DNA of 59,126 bases from Aquisphaera insulae (GCF_011064615.1 NZ_JAALJH010000060.1:1-59126); one strand, 5' to 3'. Numbered from the stretch's first letter, positions 21,101-27,540 are shown. Translations and numbers: made by a program. Notes: a model not told the origin generated them from the letters alone.

Positions 21101-23446
21101 GGGGTCGAAGCGGACGTTCGACACCGAGAAGGACACCCCCACGGCCTGGATGAGGCCCGAGAGGTCCAGCGAGCCCCCGACCGCGTCCGGGTCGGCCAGC
21201 GGCGGGAGGGCGGGCTGCGCGGAGCCGTCGGGGTCGACCGTGTTGGCGAGGCCCCGGATCGCGACGCGGCTCTCCGCCGGCCCGTCGCCGAGGAGCTGGA
21301 AGACCAGGTCCCCCTCCCGCGCCCCCCCCAGGCTCGTCAGGTCGATCGAGACGACCCGGCCGTCGAAGCGGACCACGCCGGGCGTGAGGTCGGCGCCGGC
21401 GGCCGTCAGGGCGAAGAGCGCCGTGCCCGCCGTCCCCCGATCCAGGAGCGTCCGCGATCGGTCCGCCGGGTCGACCAGGGAGACGAGGAACGTGTCCCGG
21501 TTCAGGGAGGACGAGCCCGAGCCCCCTTCGTCGAAGTCGGCGAGGACCTCGAAGCTCACGGTGCGGGCTCCGGCATCCTGGCCCAGCGCAATCCGCTCGA
21601 CCCGCTCCGCCGCCAACGACGTCCCCTCGGCCAGGACCAGGTCATCCTCGCGGGGGGCCAGGATGAAGGAGGTCGTGGCGACCGAGACGTTCCCCGCGAG
21701 GTCCTCCGCCCGAACGGCGAAGGACGTCCCACCCAGGTTCAGAGAGATGCCGGGGATGCGGAAGCCGCCGGCCGCATCGGCACGCATCGACACGCCGAGG
21801 CTGGCGATCGCGATCGAGGCCCCGGGCTCGGAATGGCCGGCCAGGGTGACGATCCCGGAGGTCGTCGACCGATCGCCGGCGGGCGCGGTGTCGGATTCCG
21901 GCGCCAGGTCGATCGTGGGCGATGGCGCGGCCGTGTCGAGCCGGAAGGCGACCGAGGCCCGCGACCGGCGGCCGGCGGCGTCCTCGGCGACGAGCTGCAG
22001 CGCATAGGCCCCATCCGGGAGCGGACCGCCCCGGATGGCCTCGAGTTCCGCGCGGTCGAGCGAGAATCCGCCGCCGGGCTGGACCCGGGCGAGGATGTCC
22101 GCATAGCTCGCCTCCGGCGTGCCCTGGAACCCGGCGCGGAGGCTGGCGATCGGGGCGGAGGTGACCAGGCGGCCCGTGATGGTCGGATCGGACGTCAGGC
22201 CGTCCGCGTTCGGCGTCCCTCCGGGCCCCGTATCATTCGCCAGCCCGGCCGAGACGACGGGGGCGGGATCGGCGAGTCCGATGATCGTGATCGAGGACTC
22301 GCGCGCGTTCCCGGCGGCGTCCGTCGCCCGCGCGGTGAAACGATTCGGGCCCGTCGGCAGTGGGACCCCGGAGAAGGCGAACCGGCCCGCCGCATCGGCC
22401 GTCGTGGCCGCCCCGATCTCGACGAGCGCGACGGCGGCGAGCGGCTCCGTCAGGCCGGCCAGGGAGACGCTTCGCAAGGCCGTCTGGCCGTCGCCGACGG
22501 GGGCGGAATCGGAGGCCGGGTCGAGGCCGAAGCTCGTCAGGGCCGGCGCGATCGTGTCCAGCATGAAGGTCAACCCGACGGCGCCGGAGGAATTCCCGGC
22601 GCGATCCGTGGCGACGACCTGGAGGGTGTGGGGCCCGTCCGCCGAGCCGTCCAGCGGGAGCGATGTGGAGAGCGAGAAGCGGCCCGAGGCGTCGAAGGCG
22701 AGCGGCGCGAAGGGGGTCGAATCGAGCCTCGCCCGCAGCGACGCCACGCCGGAGCCCGCGTCGGTCGCCCGCCCCGCGATCGCGACGTTCCGGCTCGTGA
22801 CCAGGCCCGCGGCCGGCGACTCGTAGGCCACGGCCGGGGCCTGCGTGTCCGGCTCAACCCGCTCCACGCGGAGCGTCGATGTGATGAACTTCCGGGCGGA
22901 GCGTTGCGTCCGGAGCTGCACCAGGTTCGAGCCGAGGGCGACGTCGATCGTGAGCTGGAAGCGGCCGTCGCGGCCGGCCTTGATCTTCCGCTCGAACGAG
23001 CCGTCTCCCCCCGCGTCCACCATGACCTGCGCCCGGCCCGTGGTCCGGCCGATCACCAGCACCGTGCTCCGGGTCGTGCTGCCGTCGCGGTCCGGGTCCG
23101 AGTCCGGATGCAGCCCGACCACCAGCGCCGAGGTCTGGGCCTTGCCGCCGGCCCGGAGGACGCCCCGCAGGAGCTGGAGGTCCACCTTGTCGATCCGCCC
23201 GTCGGCATTGAGGTCGCTGTTGGCCTGCTGGATCGGGCCGAGGCGGCGGGTCCGGACCGCCGTCGCGAGCTTCTGCGCGTCGTAGGCGGTGACGAGGAAG
23301 TCGCCGTCGACGTCGCCCGCCAGGCCGCCCGCGAGCATGAACCGCGGCTCGAGCGGCTCCACGCTCGGCCTCCCGGGGCGGCCGCGAGCGGGCCCGGTCT
23401 GGCGTCGCCGTGATCGTCGGGAGGCGGGTCCGCGGAGGTCCCTCAT
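10943..23446 (-). CDS. giant RHS/YD-repeat surface protein with permuted haem peroxidase module
   Basis: 4167-aa exported mosaic protein. The start at ATG 23446 has AGGAGA upstream; an in-frame start at 23536 would add 30 residues. Order: LEPR-type anchor (VEPLEPRFMLAG); dockerin-like EF-hand pair (about 43-103); Ig-like repeats (about 190-600); cadherin-like segment (about 870-960); carboxypeptidase-regulatory-like domain split by an animal haem peroxidase module (1019-1546); first YD-repeat block (about 1980-2220); LamG-like domain split by seven delta-60 repeats (2362-2760); FG-GAP/VCBS repeats (about 2840-3190); second YD block (about 3205-3750); RHS core ending NSPLTMIDPTG near 3985; and a unique ~180-aa tip. 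RHS proteins form shells around C-terminal toxins or mediate adhesion. The tip matches no toxin I know, and no immunity gene follows. Several segments are probably imported. Confidence 0.9.
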   Translation of the reverse strand: MRDLRGPASRRSRRRQTGPARGRPGRPSVEPLEPRFMLAGGLAGDVDGDFLVTAYDAQKLATAVRTRRLGPIQQANSDLNADGRIDKVDLQLLRGVLRAGGKAQTSALVVGLHPDSDPDRDGSTTRSTVLVIGRTTGRAQVMVDAGGDGSFERKIKAGRDGRFQLTIDVALGSNLVQLRTQRSARKFITSTLRVERVEPDTQAPAVAYESPAAGLVTSRNVAIAGRATDAGSGVASLRARLDSTPFAPLAFDASGRFSLSTSLPLDGSADGPHTLQVVATDRAGNSSGAVGLTFMLDTIAPALTSFGLDPASDSAPVGDGQTALRSVSLAGLTEPLAAVALVEIGAATTADAAGRFAFSGVPLPTGPNRFTARATDAAGNARESSITIIGLADPAPVVSAGLANDTGPGGTPNADGLTSDPTITGRLVTSAPIASLRAGFQGTPEASYADILARVQPGGGFSLDRAELEAIRGGPLPDGAYALQLVAEDAAGRRSRASVAFRLDTAAPSPTIDLAPESDTAPAGDRSTTSGIVTLAGHSEPGASIAIASLGVSMRADAAGGFRIPGISLNLGGTSFAVRAEDLAGNVSVATTSFILAPREDDLVLAEGTSLAAERVERIALGQDAGARTVSFEVLADFDEGGSGSSSLNRDTFLVSLVDPADRSRTLLDRGTAGTALFALTAAGADLTPGVVRFDGRVVSIDLTSLGGAREGDLVFQLLGDGPAESRVAIRGLANTVDPDGSAQPALPPLADPDAVGGSLDLSGLIQAVGVSFSVSNVRFDPASGRYAAELVARNDGGETLGRRMAVVFPGLPAGVTLVSPSGLDATGNPYLNLSGAIPPGGLRPGSESSPVLIQIDDPAAVRFSLAPRLLVGEPNRAPVLPAQPALSVMPGRTLEVRLSSSDPDGDAVRLSIDSDGPLPTLSLTADGRLTVAPTLAQIGHYAFTVRAWDGAAETALPIALDVVADPVTTTRISGRVLDTLGRPLADLPVELGRFQTRTDADGRFVVELPATSQLTSDMDIVIPQGDVHFDPYDTGLQTIQLRRAVFDTATGTDAGNPRQQINQATSFLDASVIYGSDEARARALRTLDGTGRLKTSPGDLLPFDDSTTFPAGPLPVDNEGINPASSMFVAGDVRASENVQLAALHALFVREHNRLADRYHAENPGWDDETTYQSARKMVGAMLQFITYNEFIPALLGADALPAYSGYRADVDPRVSAMFSTAAFRVGHTLLTPDAPRLDAEGNSLPGGSLSLRESFFNTQPLVEDGLEPYLRGMVAQRAESIDTRVIDEVRNFLFGPPGSGGMDLPSMNIQRGRDLGLPDYNTARADFGLPRVASFAEITSDPALQVALRATYGTVDRIDPWVGGLAEDHLPGAAVGPFFAAVMRDQFTRTRDGDRFWFEYGQFSGPELAEIRATTLSALITRNSDIVGLPANVFTAGTPVSGPAPAGTAGTATEWRTFDGAGNNPDGQGLGRTGDHLLRNFTSAYADGIAEPSGGDRPNPRTVSNTVNARTGSIANPDGLTTMFTIWGQFLDHDLSLTPGGTTDTIEFHGEGVSGEGRYPFVAEKLPLLLGGPVIAGVDNAIARPIYLPALNAGSTVNPAAATTISQQLRPGEAEARVSFQAGTLQTRTGALYSGKLSITEVPRDRTPAALPANLSPDAVVSIQPAEMVFSQPALLTMPNRSSLSPGIMLDLWSINPVTGVFDVVGQGRVTDDGRSIETISGGIRNSSWHFFVFAMDPKDLELGEDPHNQDTLCSTCSAYGEGASEVELHSGDLVETHALTPYQSLGATQGLMLHYDTGRLAENRSFFFRYPDLGGEGRAIATGSGNVETRLEVSIRVHGDRGQTSSSFEEVLASAVQGSVDAKSAVVPGFGRPFGRFITAYIASLPTGYYTADLTSGVYTYLDGERRAGSAQTKSWSFVNVNSRTSVFGAGWNIAGLQELVVTGDGSVVLVDGGGSQMVFASLGGGAFDSPPGDFSTLRRLGDGSYRRTLTDGTVYEFTAGGLLASVTDRLGNATTYRYDASRRLTSITDPVGLETRFTYDGRYVSRITDPAGRVTLLEHTAAGDLTRITDPDGTSRQFSYDLIHRMTGEIDKRGFAETEVYENGRVVKTIRGDGTAVQFLPAQARSNVGDPTAYVTDPNGNVTVYRLDQAGQTVTVRDGGGPISTTTRDANNRITQTTDGRGNSTSYEYDARGNVIATESHGFLVSDGFATDYANGDLAGQAGGEGLGGAWRNGLGGAATDRAASAGLTYPGVASQPGGVRADGTAGTTKVSRDAGLPSDGTLYVGFLMDLETVSSGDAGTATGLWLGDGAESTPEKLLVGRTYTSTPQFSLTARDDGQPFSLANQSVAIAFGAGSTDGALDASFGGSGIVRTSFGNSGFDDERISTVLVQPDGKILAVGSGLGSSGRIGFIARYNPDGSLDPSFSGDGLASFSTPSLNIQAATLQADGKIVVVGNRFEIARMNPDGTMDTTFGGGDGWASLSLHTFQSSYSVAVQPDGKILVGGEVNSGNPNPDLALARCNPDGTLDTTFGGGDGIVTTNTGGYPGESVRKILIQSDGKIVAVALGGPNGFAVVRYGSDGALDASFGSGGIVRTNVSGNALQADAALDGVIQPDGKIVVAGSASISGTNRMALVRYNPDGSLDATFGTGGKVTSTAMPAAATVALLPDGKILVGGAKESKFALARFLDNGTIDATFGVGGVLTTDIPGATPDAAASLALQGDGKAILGGYTGSRGDFAMARYGFSQTPPIAAGSTHHLVVRIDFDAGGVNAVTGGLNDRIRLYVDPVPGFEPGAPDAEITDRDIGTLDLVGFLAQRDCALFDELRMGTTFAEVFDVAANGPDRQFVAREVVSAAAGPAATAIGDVTGDGLPDLIVADRTGKTVSIRAGDGRGGFGSSRDMAAPGGPAAIALADLDGDSRLDLVTANVDAGTVTVWLAAPAGGFRPSVSYATAARPDWVEIGDMNRDGRPDLVVLAGSGVVTVLLNDGQGGFLPRIDRGLSGILQASATIGGQLALGDLDRDGNLDVVLGTSLNGQVVRLFGDGTGHFPTTSTLAVDGRPDGVAIADIDGDGNLDLAVGRRSAASVAVFLGDGTGAFPVRRDFDAGRDPARVRFLDVNGDGWLDLVHTNATDATFSVRLGDGVGGFGARTDHAAGFQPAAIAAADLDGDGDRDLVIASIVGRVVVLGNQAAAPDAGSQLAGPFRSTFTYDPKFSQVNSMTDALGRRTILDVDPATGNTRSITAIVGLPDATSGETDDLVTRFTYTSRGLVDTVTDPLGRITDFDYDALGRLTRVTYAAGTPDQASQTFAYDAAGNATVVTDENGHRTTFEYDAMNRVTRIIEADPDGAGPLAPPVSTFAYDAAGNVVRTTDAQGHVTVAAYDARNHAIRVTDEQGNTSRMSYDAVGNLILAIDPLGHASRTVYDARNRPIATIDPDGGSTRFRYDAANNVTRVTDPVGNATLFTYDFRDRQILEVDPLGKETHYAYDAVDNLTRKTDRLGRVTEFAYDDLDRLTTETWRNADTTIANQIDYAYDRAGNLTSVVDAHSALAYTYDARDRVRTVDNAGTPGAPRVVLIYAYDGVGNVLSVTDTIDGSPGATTAYTYDALNRTVRITQSGANVSEKRVDFAYNALGQYASIARYADLAGTQSVVTTRYQYDALNRLIDLRHSNSAGDIAFYEYTYDASSRIASIRDVDGLTTYTYDDRDQLTGADRAAGDIRGDESYEYDANGNRVASSVHGTGYVTGPGNRLLSDGTYDYVYDDEGNMVRRTEMATGDYREFTWDFRNRLVMVTDFSTGGIITQQVRFEYDAFDRRIVKSVDLDGAGVETKNITYFHYDRGDVLLDFMDNDGAGPSTGIVDQRYLYGSGVDQTLAQESSGNVGWTLTDHLGTIHDVWNSSTSSNHVEYDSFGTILDQTGSSVRSRHLLTGREYDPETSLYYYRARYYDPKAGRFVGEDPVGLRAGDANLYRYVYNSPLTMIDPTGESGATANAWVAYKSSKLFLTLYKGYSAMLDYRSVYQLHELNVGRIHYLGDLASQRTLERMYLQAWQKSRVIDQSRLYRIADSKILKASGYLETAFKAYSFYDVLTSDCSQLEDKIQSAADLAANLTGYLGPVGKAFSGGYSLGRAIDKATGASNRLADYAAFGEGGDYTLVPWKAQWWPF
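15167..16363 (-). repeat. seven delta-60 repeats inserted in a LamG-like domain
   Basis: Seven copies of a ~55-residue unit beginning DG(A/S/T)(L/M)D(A/P/T)(S/T)F with QPDGKI-type strands occupy residues 2362-2760. The flanking halves (ending SVAIAFGAGST and resuming HHLVVRIDF) read as one uninterrupted LamG-like domain. AGST appears at both borders, encoded by GCCGG(G/C)TCGAC(C/T). Confidence 0.75.
18809..20392 (-). other. circularly permuted animal-type haem peroxidase module
   Basis: Residues 1019-1546. The part that is C-terminal in known peroxidases comes first (DIVIPQGD, the calcium motif TSFLDAS, distal Arg1135 and haem-linked Glu1138 in VRASEN, proximal His1153 in REHNRLA, up to about residue 1436). 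A Gly/Pro/Ala linker follows. The native N-terminal part comes last (WRTFDGAGNN from Trp1457 to DHDLSLTP with distal Asp1534 and His1535). Borders share ACC(T/A)CGGAC. Confidence 0.8.
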
Positions 23447-24078
23447 GGTCGTCTCCTGCCGTCTCGCCCGACCTGGGGGGACCATCGCCGGAGTCACCCC
23501 GGACGGGGGAGACCACGACTCCGGCCCCGTTCGCACTCGGTCGGAAGTCTCGATCCGGAAATGGAGCGGTCAGGTCAACTCGGTGGAGATGCGATCTCGG
23601 ATCAGGCGCCGGGGGAAGCCCCCCGGAGGACACGCGAGCCCGGCCATGAAGGAGGACCGACTCCTGATCGGCGGGACGGGCGGCTCACGGGCTAATCGCA
23701 ACAATATGACACACCCGGCTCGATCGGAACAATCCCGTACCCGGCCGGCGCCGCAATTCTTGCGGACAGGGATGGCGATGAGGTCGCGCCGGAGCGGAGA
23801 TCGACGCCCCGAGTCGGTCGCGACGACGGCGACTCCGCGGCCCCGGCGACTCGACGGACCAGGCACATTCCCCTATGTTTTTCGGACTCGCCCCTCACCG
23901 CCCGGCGCCGCCCGCCCCGGCCGGAAGCGTCCTTGATCTCCGGGCACGGCCCTGCGTATTCTCCATGGAGAGGACGCAATCGCCCCGTTCGCGATCCTCC
24001 CTGCAACCGGGTCGCGGAGCGACGCTTCAACACCGACGCTCTCTTCCGGATGATCCACCCTTGCGCATGATCGTACCC
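23447..24078. other. intergenic region between divergent genes
   Basis: 632 bp without a convincing gene. It holds the Shine-Dalgarno sequence of the giant gene at the left edge, and at the right the promoter 23933-23962 with a ~115-nt leader of the small secreted-protein gene. I found no clear promoter for the giant gene. Confidence 0.5.
23933..23962 (+). promoter_or_regulatory. candidate promoter of secreted paralogue 1
   Basis: TTGATC (23933-23938), 18 bp, TATTCT (23957-23962). The same boxes with the same spacing occur upstream of the paralogue at 25743-25772, and the sequence around them is conserved, which supports function. Confidence 0.55.
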
Positions 24079-24528
24079 ATGGCCGATCGGACGATCGGCC
24101 CCCGGCTCGTCGTGGCGACGCTGGTCGCCCTGGCCCTGGCGCGGCTCGCGCCAGCCGAGGTGAAGGCGGGTTGCGCCCACGGCATGGCGGCGAGGGCGCT
24201 CGGCGCGGATGACCTCGGTTTCCTGGAGGGGATCGGAGCCCTCGTGGATGAGGGGAGCCCATCCGCCGATGCATCCCCGGTTCGTCGCGAGGACGGGCGG
24301 GGAGGGTGCACCGGGCCGTCGTGCTCGGGCCGGTCCGGCCTGCCGGCGATACCCGCAGCGGTCGTCTCGCCGCGATCCGCCCGGTGGGCGGCGCTGGACG
24401 TTCCGCCGCCCCCCCCGGCGACGGCCAGCTCGGCCCGCCTCCTCGACGGCATCGACGCCTGGGCCAATCCCCCGATCGATGCGGTCTACCATCCCCCCCG
24501 CCGCCCCGCCTCCCCCTCCGCATCCTGA
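24079..24528 (+). CDS. small secreted Cys-containing protein, paralogue 1
   Basis: Unrecognised family, about 149 aa. An N-terminal hydrophobic segment ends LAPAEVKAGC, a plausible signal-peptidase site, followed by a Cys-His element (GCAHG). Mid-protein CTGPSCSGRSGLP is shared almost exactly with the protein at 25888 (CTGPSCSGKSGLP), as are the following PRSA-WA-LD segment and the C-terminal HPPRR. The two CxGPxC cysteines and the GC-H cysteine suggest disulfides or metal binding outside the cytoplasm. I chose ATG 24079 because an ATG occupies the aligned place in the paralogue; ATG 24067 is possible. Neither has a clear ribosome-binding site. No function can be assigned. Confidence 0.6.
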   Translation: MADRTIGPRLVVATLVALALARLAPAEVKAGCAHGMAARALGADDLGFLEGIGALVDEGSPSADASPVRREDGRGGCTGPSCSGRSGLPAIPAAVVSPRSARWAALDVPPPPPATASSARLLDGIDAWANPPIDAVYHPPRRPASPSAS

Positions 24529-24652
24529 CCGCCGGCTCCGATCGCGCGCCCACCGGAGGGCGGGCCGATGATCGTCCGATCGCCTGCCTCCCCGCCCCGG
24601 GATTCGGCGGCCGCGTCGGTGCGCCATGCGGCCTTCATCCCTGTCCGTCTCG

Positions 24653-24680
24653 TTGATCCCGCCACGAGCCTGCATAATGT
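24653..24680 (+). promoter_or_regulatory. candidate promoter of the 24793 gene
   Basis: TTGATC (24653-24658) with TAATGT (24675-24680) at 16 bp, or CATAAT (24673-24678) at 14 bp. It resembles the TTGAT promoters of the neighbouring secreted-protein genes. Confidence 0.35.
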
Positions 24681-24684
24681 ATGG

Positions 24685-24722
24685 GAAGCCTCCACGAGGC
24701 TTCACGCCGCTCGATCGGCGTG
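24685..24722 (+). promoter_or_regulatory. two tandem hairpins at the start of a leader
   Basis: GAAGCCTC-CAC-GAGGCTTC (24685-24703) is followed at once by CACGCCG-CTCGAT-CGGCGTG (24703-24722). They fall at the predicted transcription start, about 70 nt before the gene at 24793. They could stabilise the mRNA or be a protein-binding site. There is no T-run to make a terminator. Confidence 0.4.
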
Positions 24723-24792
24723 ATCATCATCTTCATCATTCCTATCGGGGCTCGGCGCAAGCCGGGCTCGGGCAACGAAAGGGAGATTCTCC

Positions 24793-25272
24793 GTGCGTCC
24801 TATTCCTGATCGGATCCCTCATTCGGATCGTGTGCCGGGCCGGCTGTCATCGCCGGCTCCGGCTCTCGGGAGGTTGGTCTCGATGTGGCCCGCGGCGCTC
24901 CTCGCGCTTCCGCTCTGCGCAGCCCTGGCGGCGACCTCCTCGGCCTGCGGCCTGGGCGGGTCCGCCTGCGCGGCCGTGGACCCCGCTGCCGGGAAGAAGC
25001 CCCTCGGCGAGGTGCCGGACACCGGGCAGGGCGGCGGCAAGCCGGGGGACCTGATCGAGAGGACGCCCCGGGTCCTGGTCACCGACCTGGGATGGCAGGC
25101 CGGCTCGCAGCCCCTCTCCCACGGGATGGGCGGCGGCGAGAAGATCGACGATCTCACGGCGGCCGCCACCGTCGAGCTGTCCGTCCGGGGCAAGTCCGAC
25201 AGGGTGGGTAAGAATCGGGCCTCCTACCACGTCACCACATCGCCCCCCTCGGCGTTCCGGCGGAACGGATGA
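24793..25272 (+). CDS. hypothetical exported protein
   Basis: I do not recognise this 159-aa protein. The start is GTG 24793, preceded at good spacing by AAAGGGAGA, the strongest ribosome-binding site in this stretch. A hydrophobic segment (MWPAALLALPLCAALAAT, residues 31-48) followed by SSACGLGGSAC looks like a signal sequence with an unusually long n-region, so initiation at ATG 24883 is also possible. The rest is polar with a run of Gly (TGQGGGKPGD). It sits between two paralogous secreted-protein genes and 25 bp before a decayed gene fragment. Coding status is likely but not certain. Confidence 0.45.
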   Translation: MRPIPDRIPHSDRVPGRLSSPAPALGRLVSMWPAALLALPLCAALAATSSACGLGGSACAAVDPAAGKKPLGEVPDTGQGGGKPGDLIERTPRVLVTDLGWQAGSQPLSHGMGGGEKIDDLTAAATVELSVRGKSDRVGKNRASYHVTTSPPSAFRRNG

Positions 25273-25297
25273 GGGCGCCATTATAGGACATTCTCTC

Positions 25298-25500
25298 ATG
25301 ATAACTCGATCCGATTCCAACGCGATCATCGCGGCCCTCCTCGCGCTCGCGGGCGCCGCCGCCCTCGCCCGCGAGGACGGCCGACGACGGCCCGCCGGAC
25401 ATCCCGGCGAGTCGGCCCGTGCCCGAGGGCTTCGGGCCGTCCTCGGGGCCGGAGAGGCCGCGGCCGACGAGGTCCCCCCCGAGGCGTACGGCCGGGGATG
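25298..25500 (+). pseudogene. frameshifted N-terminal remnant related to the 27738 gene
   Basis: Starts MITRSDSNAIIAALLALAG, matching the signal region of the protein at 27738 (MMRRAEAGAIIAALLALAT). The similarity then continues in a different frame from position 25380: ADDGPPDIPASRPVPEGF versus ADDGGPEVPATRPELKAF. Similarity fades by about 25450 and no CMD domain follows. One small indel plus loss of the rest would explain this. The short uninterrupted frame (67 codons) is therefore more likely debris than a gene. It may mark the end of a duplicated segment that also gave rise to the two secreted paralogues. Confidence 0.5.
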
Positions 25501-25887
25501 AAACGCCCGCCGGGCTGCCGGCGGGGCGTCGATTTGCATCGCCCATGCGGGCCGTCGTCGCGATCGCCGAAAGGGATCGCCGGGCGGCCCGCCTTCGTTC
25601 CGGGACGCCCGCGACCGGATCAGCCCGGTCCGGTCCCCAGGGCGCCGGCCGGGTTTGGGCGAGCCGTGGTTGGCGAGGAGGCCGTCAGCCGTCCGCGGGA
25701 TCCCTCGGCGGCGCCGGCCGCCTGGGACGACCGGAACCGTGCTTGATTTCCGGTCGCGGGCATGCGTATTCTCCTCTGGGATGACGCGATCGATCCGGTC
25801 GCAATCCTCATCTGATCAGGATCGCGGGGCCGTTCCGCTCCGCAGCCCTTTCTCCCGGATGCCCAGCTCTTGCGCGTGATCGTGACC
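25501..25887 (+). other. intergenic region with conserved promoter
   Basis: 387 bp with no gene I can support. The right-hand part (from about 25740) is similar to 23930-24078 upstream of the first secreted paralogue. Confidence 0.5.
25743..25772 (+). promoter_or_regulatory. candidate promoter of secreted paralogue 2
   Basis: TTGATT (25743-25748), 18 bp, TATTCT (25767-25772), matching the promoter of paralogue 1 in boxes, spacing and flanks. Confidence 0.55.
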
Positions 25888-26319
25888 ATGATCGGTGGTC
25901 GGAGGCACCCCCGTCTCGTCGGTGCGACCCTGGTCGTCCTGGCGACGGTGCTGCTCGCGCCGAGCGAAGCCCGGGCCGGCTGCTCCCATGCCTTGGAAGC
26001 GAGGCCGACCGGCTGGGCCCGGCTGGGCTTCCTGGAAGTCGCCGGAGCCCTCACGGGGGATGACGGCGGATCCCCCGTGCGCCGTGGGGAACGACACGGC
26101 GGGTGCACGGGGCCGTCCTGCTCGGGCAAGTCCGGCCTGCCCGTGATGCCCGCATCGGCCGTCACGCCTCGATCCGCCCAGTGGGCGACCCTGGATACCC
26201 CGCCGGCATCGCCCGGGCCGGGTGCCTGGTTCGGCTCGCCCGCCGGGGTCGCCGCCTGGGCCGATCCCTCGGCCGACGCGGTCTTCCATCCCCCCCGACG
26301 CACGTCGTCCGCCTCCTGA
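25888..26319 (+). CDS. small secreted Cys-containing protein, paralogue 2
   Basis: A 143-aa paralogue of the protein at 24079. The signal sequence (hydrophobic stretch ending APSEARAGC) is followed by GCSH. The shared core CTGPSCSGKSGLPVMPAS, the PRSAQWATLD segment and the C-terminal HPPRR are present. Similarity extends into the leader and about 70 bp past the stop, so the whole transcription unit was duplicated. I chose ATG 25888, aligned with the paralogue; GTG 25876 or TTG 25870 in the same frame are alternatives. Function is unknown. Secretion and cysteines suggest an envelope or extracellular role. Confidence 0.6.
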   Translation: MIGGRRHPRLVGATLVVLATVLLAPSEARAGCSHALEARPTGWARLGFLEVAGALTGDDGGSPVRRGERHGGCTGPSCSGKSGLPVMPASAVTPRSAQWATLDTPPASPGPGAWFGSPAGVAAWADPSADAVFHPPRRTSSAS

Positions 26320-26536
26320 CGATCGGGGCCGATCGCGCGCCCGTCGAGGGCGCCGCGGTCATCGTCCGTCGCGGCGATCCGTCGCCGCGGATCCGGCCCG
26401 CCCCGTGACGTCCCCGCCATCGATGTCTCATCGCGGCGTCCGCCGGCCGGTCGGGCGCCCACGCACCGGGCCGCCCGGCGCCCCCGCGCGGCGCCGGCCC
26501 TCCGTCCTCATTCCACGCATACATCAAGGAGATATC

Positions 26537-27532
26537 ATGACAACGTCCTTTCGCCGTGGCGGCTTCACGCTGATCGAGTTGCTGGTCGTCATCGCCATCA
26601 TCGCCGTCCTGATCGCGCTCCTGCTCCCGGCCGTGCAATCGGCCCGCGAGGCCGCCCGCCGCGCCCAGTGCCTGAACAACCTCAAGCAGATCGGCCTGTC
26701 CATGCACAACTACCACGACTCCAACAACTGCTTCCCCTGGTGCGGCCTGACCATCCTCAACCCGACGGCCACCTCGACGGTCCAGTGGTCGCCGCATACG
26801 AGATTCCTGCCCTACATCGAGCAGAAGAACCTCTTCGATTCGCTCAACTTCAGCTTCATCTGGTCGGACCCGCAGAATTCCACGGTGACGGCGACGAAGG
26901 TCGCCTCGTTCGTCTGCCCGTCGGACCCGCGCCAGGACGTCCCGACGGCCGGCTGGGCTCCGACGAGCTACCGGGGGAGCCAGGGGAACAGCCTGGTCTA
27001 CGGCTACAACGACAGCGACCCCACCGGCGTGAACAAGACGATGCCGGCGCCGAACGGCCTCTTCTTCTCGAGCATGCTGGTCCGGATCGCCATGGTCACC
27101 GACGGCACGAGCAACACCGGGGCGATCAGCGAGCACTGCATCGGCGACTTCGACAACAACGTCGTCACCGAGCTGGGGGATACGTTCTGGCCCCAGACCT
27201 ACCCCGCCACTTCCGACGAGGCGGTCGCGCAGTGCAACGCGATCGACACCAAGAACCTGACCTATCAGCGGGTCTCCAACGTCGGCGGGCCGTGGACGCA
27301 GTACTACCATTCGGTCTCCACGTATTCCCACACCGGGCGGCCGAATGCCCGCTCGTGCATGTTCCCGCCGCTGCGGATCATGACCAACGCCAACAGCGTG
27401 CACTCCGGGGGGGTGAACCTGGGCATGGCCGACGGATCGGTCCGGTTCGTCAAGTCCACCGTCAACATCGAGGCCTGGCGTGCGCTCGGCTCTCGGAACG
27501 GAGGCGAGGTGATCAGCGCCGACGCCTTCTGA
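26537..27532 (+). CDS. DUF1559 domain-containing prepilin-like protein
   Basis: Type II/IV pseudopilin-like secreted protein, a family greatly expanded in planctomycetes. The N-terminus has the type III signal GGFTLIELLVVIAIIAVLIA with the conserved Glu at +5 after the predicted prepilin peptidase site. Next come the AREAARRAQCLNNLKQIGL motif and the DUF1559 body. The C-terminus has the diagnostic HSGGVNLGMADGSVRFV motif. AAGGAGATAT lies directly before ATG 26537, so the start is secure. Length is 331 aa. A GC hairpin (27541-27564) follows the stop. The role of individual DUF1559 proteins is not known. Confidence 0.92.
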   Translation: MTTSFRRGGFTLIELLVVIAIIAVLIALLLPAVQSAREAARRAQCLNNLKQIGLSMHNYHDSNNCFPWCGLTILNPTATSTVQWSPHTRFLPYIEQKNLFDSLNFSFIWSDPQNSTVTATKVASFVCPSDPRQDVPTAGWAPTSYRGSQGNSLVYGYNDSDPTGVNKTMPAPNGLFFSSMLVRIAMVTDGTSNTGAISEHCIGDFDNNVVTELGDTFWPQTYPATSDEAVAQCNAIDTKNLTYQRVSNVGGPWTQYYHSVSTYSHTGRPNARSCMFPPLRIMTNANSVHSGGVNLGMADGSVRFVKSTVNIEAWRALGSRNGGEVISADAF

Positions 27533-27540
27533 TCCGGTCG

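Noticed and set aside
12221..23413. Open plus-strand frame of 3730 codons antisense to the giant gene
   Set aside because: Its product is Val/Gly/Arg/Asp-rich without domains, as expected from reading GNC-biased codons backwards. The minus strand has recognisable domains throughout.
25620..26462. Minus-strand frames opposite the two small secreted proteins, similar to each other
   Set aside because: Their mutual similarity follows from the sense-strand duplication. The sense strand has signal peptides, conserved promoters and Cys motifs.
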